From contig UQXL01000031.1 in NCBI GenBank assembly GCA_900545135.1, positions 1 through 23,286 of the forward strand: a stretch of DNA of 23,286 nucleotides. The letters run 5' to 3'. The notes under the pieces were generated by a model that saw only the letters and a list, made by a program, of their open reading frames with translations, was not told the origin of the DNA and ran no database searches. Both the position numbers and the translations under genes were made by a program. Source of the stretch: an uncultured Eubacteriales bacterium. Its GTDB lineage: Bacteria; Bacillota; Clostridia; Peptostreptococcales; Anaerovoracaceae. Below, piece after piece: positions 21,166 to 23,286 of the stretch. Every line of letters begins with the position of its first letter. Within the stretch, counting starts at the first letter, position 1.

Positions 21166-22693
21166 GAGTCATGAGAACATAGAAAAAACAGACAGTATTA
21201 GGCTCCGGTGCCACTTTTCCATAATCTTTGAAAGCCTGTGGCAGTTTTGGGTGGCAATAATACTGATAGTAATAAATCAGATAGACGACGTGATAGAATT
21301 TGTAAGGAGTATAGGCGAAGATGGCGGAGTCGTCTCCTTCATAAGAGAAGGCGGTTTCTGGGGTCTTTTGGCCATACTGCTGATTACTCTCATAGTGCTC
21401 GGCATACAGTTTTTCAGATGGCGCAAGACTTACATAATCATTGAGGAAAATCTGGTTATAATAGAGCGAAACACTCTGAAAAAATATAAGAACACCATCG
21501 CGATGGAGAATATTTCCGCCATAAATATGGAAAGAAATCTCTTTGAACGCATAGTCGGCACTTACAGAATAAAGATGGATACGGGAAGCTTGACTACAGC
21601 CAACGAGACCGATGTCTCCATTGTTTTCAGAGAAGATCAGGCCGTCAGGTTCAGGAAGACCGTCCTTGAGAGGATGAACGCGGCTAAAGGCGGAGACCCC
21701 GAGCAGGCTGTTTCAGAAGAAAGGCAGCCTGACCAGCTGGCGGCAGTGAATGCGGTGGAGAAAGACATCCTGCACTACAGCGTCAAAGATATGCTCAAAC
21801 ATTCCCTGTACACATTGCCGCTTTTGAGTCTTTTGATAGCGGTATGCGGTATAGGAGGAGCCTGCTGGTATATTTCCCGCTTCGGCTTCGACAGCTTTGT
21901 CCGTGACGCGCTGGGAGGCTTCATCGCAGTCGTGTTCATGGTATTGGGAAGCTTGTATAACCTAGTTAAAAAGTTTCTCATATATTATGATTTCACCGTG
22001 TACAGAGACGGCAATGATCTGCATGTCAGATGCGGTCTCGTAAACCTGAGAAGCTATACGATTCCGGTGGATAAGATAACCGCTTTGAAGATCGAACAGC
22101 CGCTGATGTCAAAACTGTTTCATAAATACAATACTAAAGTAGTGACGGTTGGCATAGGCGATGAGAAAGGGGAATCATCAAACATAACCATGTCCCTTTC
22201 CGCAGAAGAACTGATGTTTTGGCTGAAAGCCCTGGTTCCCGAATATGTGTGGGGAGAAATGCTCAAGACCAATAGAGAGGAAAGAGCAGGCGTAAAGGTC
22301 AGAGCCGTCAAATCTGTAAAATGGCACTTATTTTTCGCCGCCTGGGCCGTCATATTGTCGTTGCTTACGACGTTGCCTCTGCTGGTAAGCATAGGCGTGC
22401 CTGCTTTGATAGATTTATTTATTTTGCTGCTTTACGTGTTGTCATACATGTCAGCAGGGTATATGATCAGAGAAGAGGGACTGGTGGTCAGCGACGGATA
22501 TTTCACCAGACAGTATTCCATATTTAAATACGACAGGATGCAGATCATGAATATGAGTTATCATCCCATCGCAAAAAGAACAGGATGCGGCTGCGGCAGC
22601 GTGTTGCTTCTCAATTCTGCTGCCAGTATTCCATATATAAAAGAAGAGCTAGCATTAGAAATCTCTGACAAGATGATAGGAGGAAGAAAATGA
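21158..22693 (+). CDS. ydbT: YdbT-like multi-PH-domain membrane protein
   Basis: A 511-residue protein alternating membrane pairs with PH-like (bPH2) domains. Membrane segments lie at about 27-40 and 66-86, then PH domain 1 (YIIIEENLVIIERNTLKKYKN to TGSLTTANETDVSI). Another membrane pair follows (about 215-270), with PH domain 2 (DLHVRCGLVNLRSYTIPVDKITALKIEQPLMSKLF). A third pair (about 380-430) precedes PH domain 3 (GLVVSDGYFTRQYSIFKYDRMQIMNMSYHPIAKRTGCG). It partners with YdbS. AGGAAGAG precedes ATG 21158. Its TGA overlaps the ridA ATG in an ATGA junction. No enzymatic motif is seen. Confidence 0.87.
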   Translation: MDKSHENIEKTDSIRLRCHFSIIFESLWQFWVAIILIVINQIDDVIEFVRSIGEDGGVVSFIREGGFWGLLAILLITLIVLGIQFFRWRKTYIIIEENLVIIERNTLKKYKNTIAMENISAINMERNLFERIVGTYRIKMDTGSLTTANETDVSIVFREDQAVRFRKTVLERMNAAKGGDPEQAVSEERQPDQLAAVNAVEKDILHYSVKDMLKHSLYTLPLLSLLIAVCGIGGACWYISRFGFDSFVRDALGGFIAVVFMVLGSLYNLVKKFLIYYDFTVYRDGNDLHVRCGLVNLRSYTIPVDKITALKIEQPLMSKLFHKYNTKVVTVGIGDEKGESSNITMSLSAEELMFWLKALVPEYVWGEMLKTNREERAGVKVRAVKSVKWHLFFAAWAVILSLLTTLPLLVSIGVPALIDLFILLLYVLSYMSAGYMIREEGLVVSDGYFTRQYSIFKYDRMQIMNMSYHPIAKRTGCGCGSVLLLNSAASIPYIKEELALEISDKMIGGRK

Positions 22694-23067
22694 GAAAAAT
22701 TGTAGCTACAAAGAAAGCTCCTGCAGCGATAGGTCCTTACGCTCAGGCAAACATCTACGGAAACCTTGTGTTCACTTCAGGACAGGTTCCTCTGGTTCCG
22801 GAGACCGGAGCCGTTGTAGAGGGCGGCATTGAAGAACAGACCAAGCAGGTGTTCGCAAACCTCAAGGCTATTCTTGAGGAAGCAGGAAGCGGACTTGACA
22901 AGATGATCAAGACCACTTGCTTCTTAAAGGATATGAACGATTTTGCCACTGTAAACGAGATCTACGGCAGCTATTTTGAGGGCGAATTCCCTTCAAGATC
23001 AGCCATCGAAGTGGCAAGACTGCCTAAAGACGTGCTCATTGAAATCGAAGCAATAGCGTATATCTAA
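22690..23067 (+). CDS. ridA: RidA-family enamine/imine deaminase
   Basis: A 125-residue trimeric cytosolic protein that hydrolyses reactive 2-aminoacrylate/imine intermediates from PLP enzymes to ketoacids and ammonia. Conserved residues are visible: Tyr17 (GPYAQA), Ser30-Gly31 (FTSGQVPL), the active-site Arg103 in PSRSAIEVARLP, which anchors the substrate carboxylate, and Glu120 in IEIEAIAY, which positions the water. Length and layout match true RidA rather than the Rid4-7 groups. AGGAGG lies 5 bp before ATG 22690, and the start overlaps the ydbT stop by 4 bp, so it is translationally coupled although functionally unrelated. Confidence 0.96.
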   Translation: MRKIVATKKAPAAIGPYAQANIYGNLVFTSGQVPLVPETGAVVEGGIEEQTKQVFANLKAILEEAGSGLDKMIKTTCFLKDMNDFATVNEIYGSYFEGEFPSRSAIEVARLPKDVLIEIEAIAYI

Positions 23068-23093
23068 AATCTTCTGCGGCGCGGCGGCTTGGA

Positions 23094-23146
23094 GATGATG
23101 CAAAGTATGATTATGCAGAGTATGATGATGCAAAGTATGATTATGC
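23094..23146 (+). repeat. Direct repeat, 30-bp period
   Basis: A 23-bp word beginning GATGATGCAAAGTATGATTA occurs perfectly at 23094-23116 and 23124-23146, in the gap after ridA. ATTATGC-type words fill the 7-bp interval. Confidence 0.92.
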
Positions 23147-23202
23147 TCTGGCTCCGAGCCGCTGGCAGCAGGTGGTATTGCTGGCCGGCACCCCGGCAGC
23201 CC

Positions 23203-23264
23203 GAAGCCTTTAAGACAGATTTAAAACAATTTTGCGTCGGCCAGAAGACTTTAAGACAGATTTA
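23203..23264 (+). repeat. Direct repeat, 41-bp period
   Basis: CTTTAAGACAGATTTA occurs at 23208-23223 and 23249-23264. With the preceding GAAG the match is 21 bp with one mismatch. Confidence 0.9.
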
Positions 23265-23286
23265 CGGCTTTGCCCATAGAAATGTG

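Overview
The window looks like a chromosomal segment of an anaerobic, low-to-moderate GC Firmicute of class Clostridia. The reasons are a Rex-type operator in front of a 3-hydroxybutyryl-CoA dehydrogenase gene, the rho / YqhQ (DUF1385) / prmC / rpmE neighbourhood, strong AAGGAGG-type ribosome binding sites, and an iron-sulfur flavoprotein. A family-level placement (for example Clostridiales family XIII) is only a guess. Housekeeping genes are moderately GC-rich. The first 3 kb and parts of the 11-12 kb region are clearly AT-rich.

Layout. (1) 1-3130: an AT-rich accessory module with a secreted YD/RHS-repeat protein ending in a papain-like Cys/His domain, followed by a lipoprotein. It lies between two rho-independent terminators with nearly the same stem. 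The 5' end of the first gene carries a 20-bp tandem duplication that splits the signal peptide from the body. (2) 3139-3801, minus strand: a ParE/RelE-type toxin and Phd/YefM-type antitoxin operon with terminator, promoter and a palindromic operator. (3) 3940-4966: hbd with a Rex-like operator and a bidirectional terminator. (4) 4993-5694, minus strand: wreckage of a second hbd-like gene joined to the C-terminal end of a sigma-54 activator. (5) 5960-9996: rho, yqhQ, prmC and rpmE, a transcription termination and translation cluster. (6) 10084-11123: a complete IS481-like insertion sequence with a hairpin over its transposase start. (7) 11127-12631: about 1.5 kb without a convincing gene, packed with repeats. 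It holds eight 42-43-bp palindromes, then 33-bp, 39-bp and 26/23-bp tandem blocks. (8) 12632-16827, plus strand: TRIC-type channel, 5-formyl-THF cyclo-ligase, macrodomain hydrolase, MATE transporter and iron-sulfur flavoprotein, ending in a terminator. (9) 16810-19693, minus strand: an NhaC antiporter and an Eis-like acetyltransferase. (10) 19936-23067, plus strand: trmO, ydbS, ydbT and ridA, tightly packed.

How the genes fit together. Most are core metabolism and stress housekeeping: NADH-linked butyryl/crotonyl-CoA chemistry (hbd), Rho termination, release-factor methylation, ribosomal protein L31, folate salvage, ADP-ribose clean-up, efflux, Na+/H+ exchange, tRNA modification, envelope PH-domain proteins and enamine/imine detoxification.

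The unusual theme is short tandem duplication. At least ten independent short direct repeats (13-45 bp periods) occur in intergenic DNA and inside coding sequence, and one of them breaks a gene. The strongest candidate for something undescribed is the cluster of eight constant-length palindromes at 11450-12061, whose arms read ATGTTG / CAACAT. It has no recognised function.
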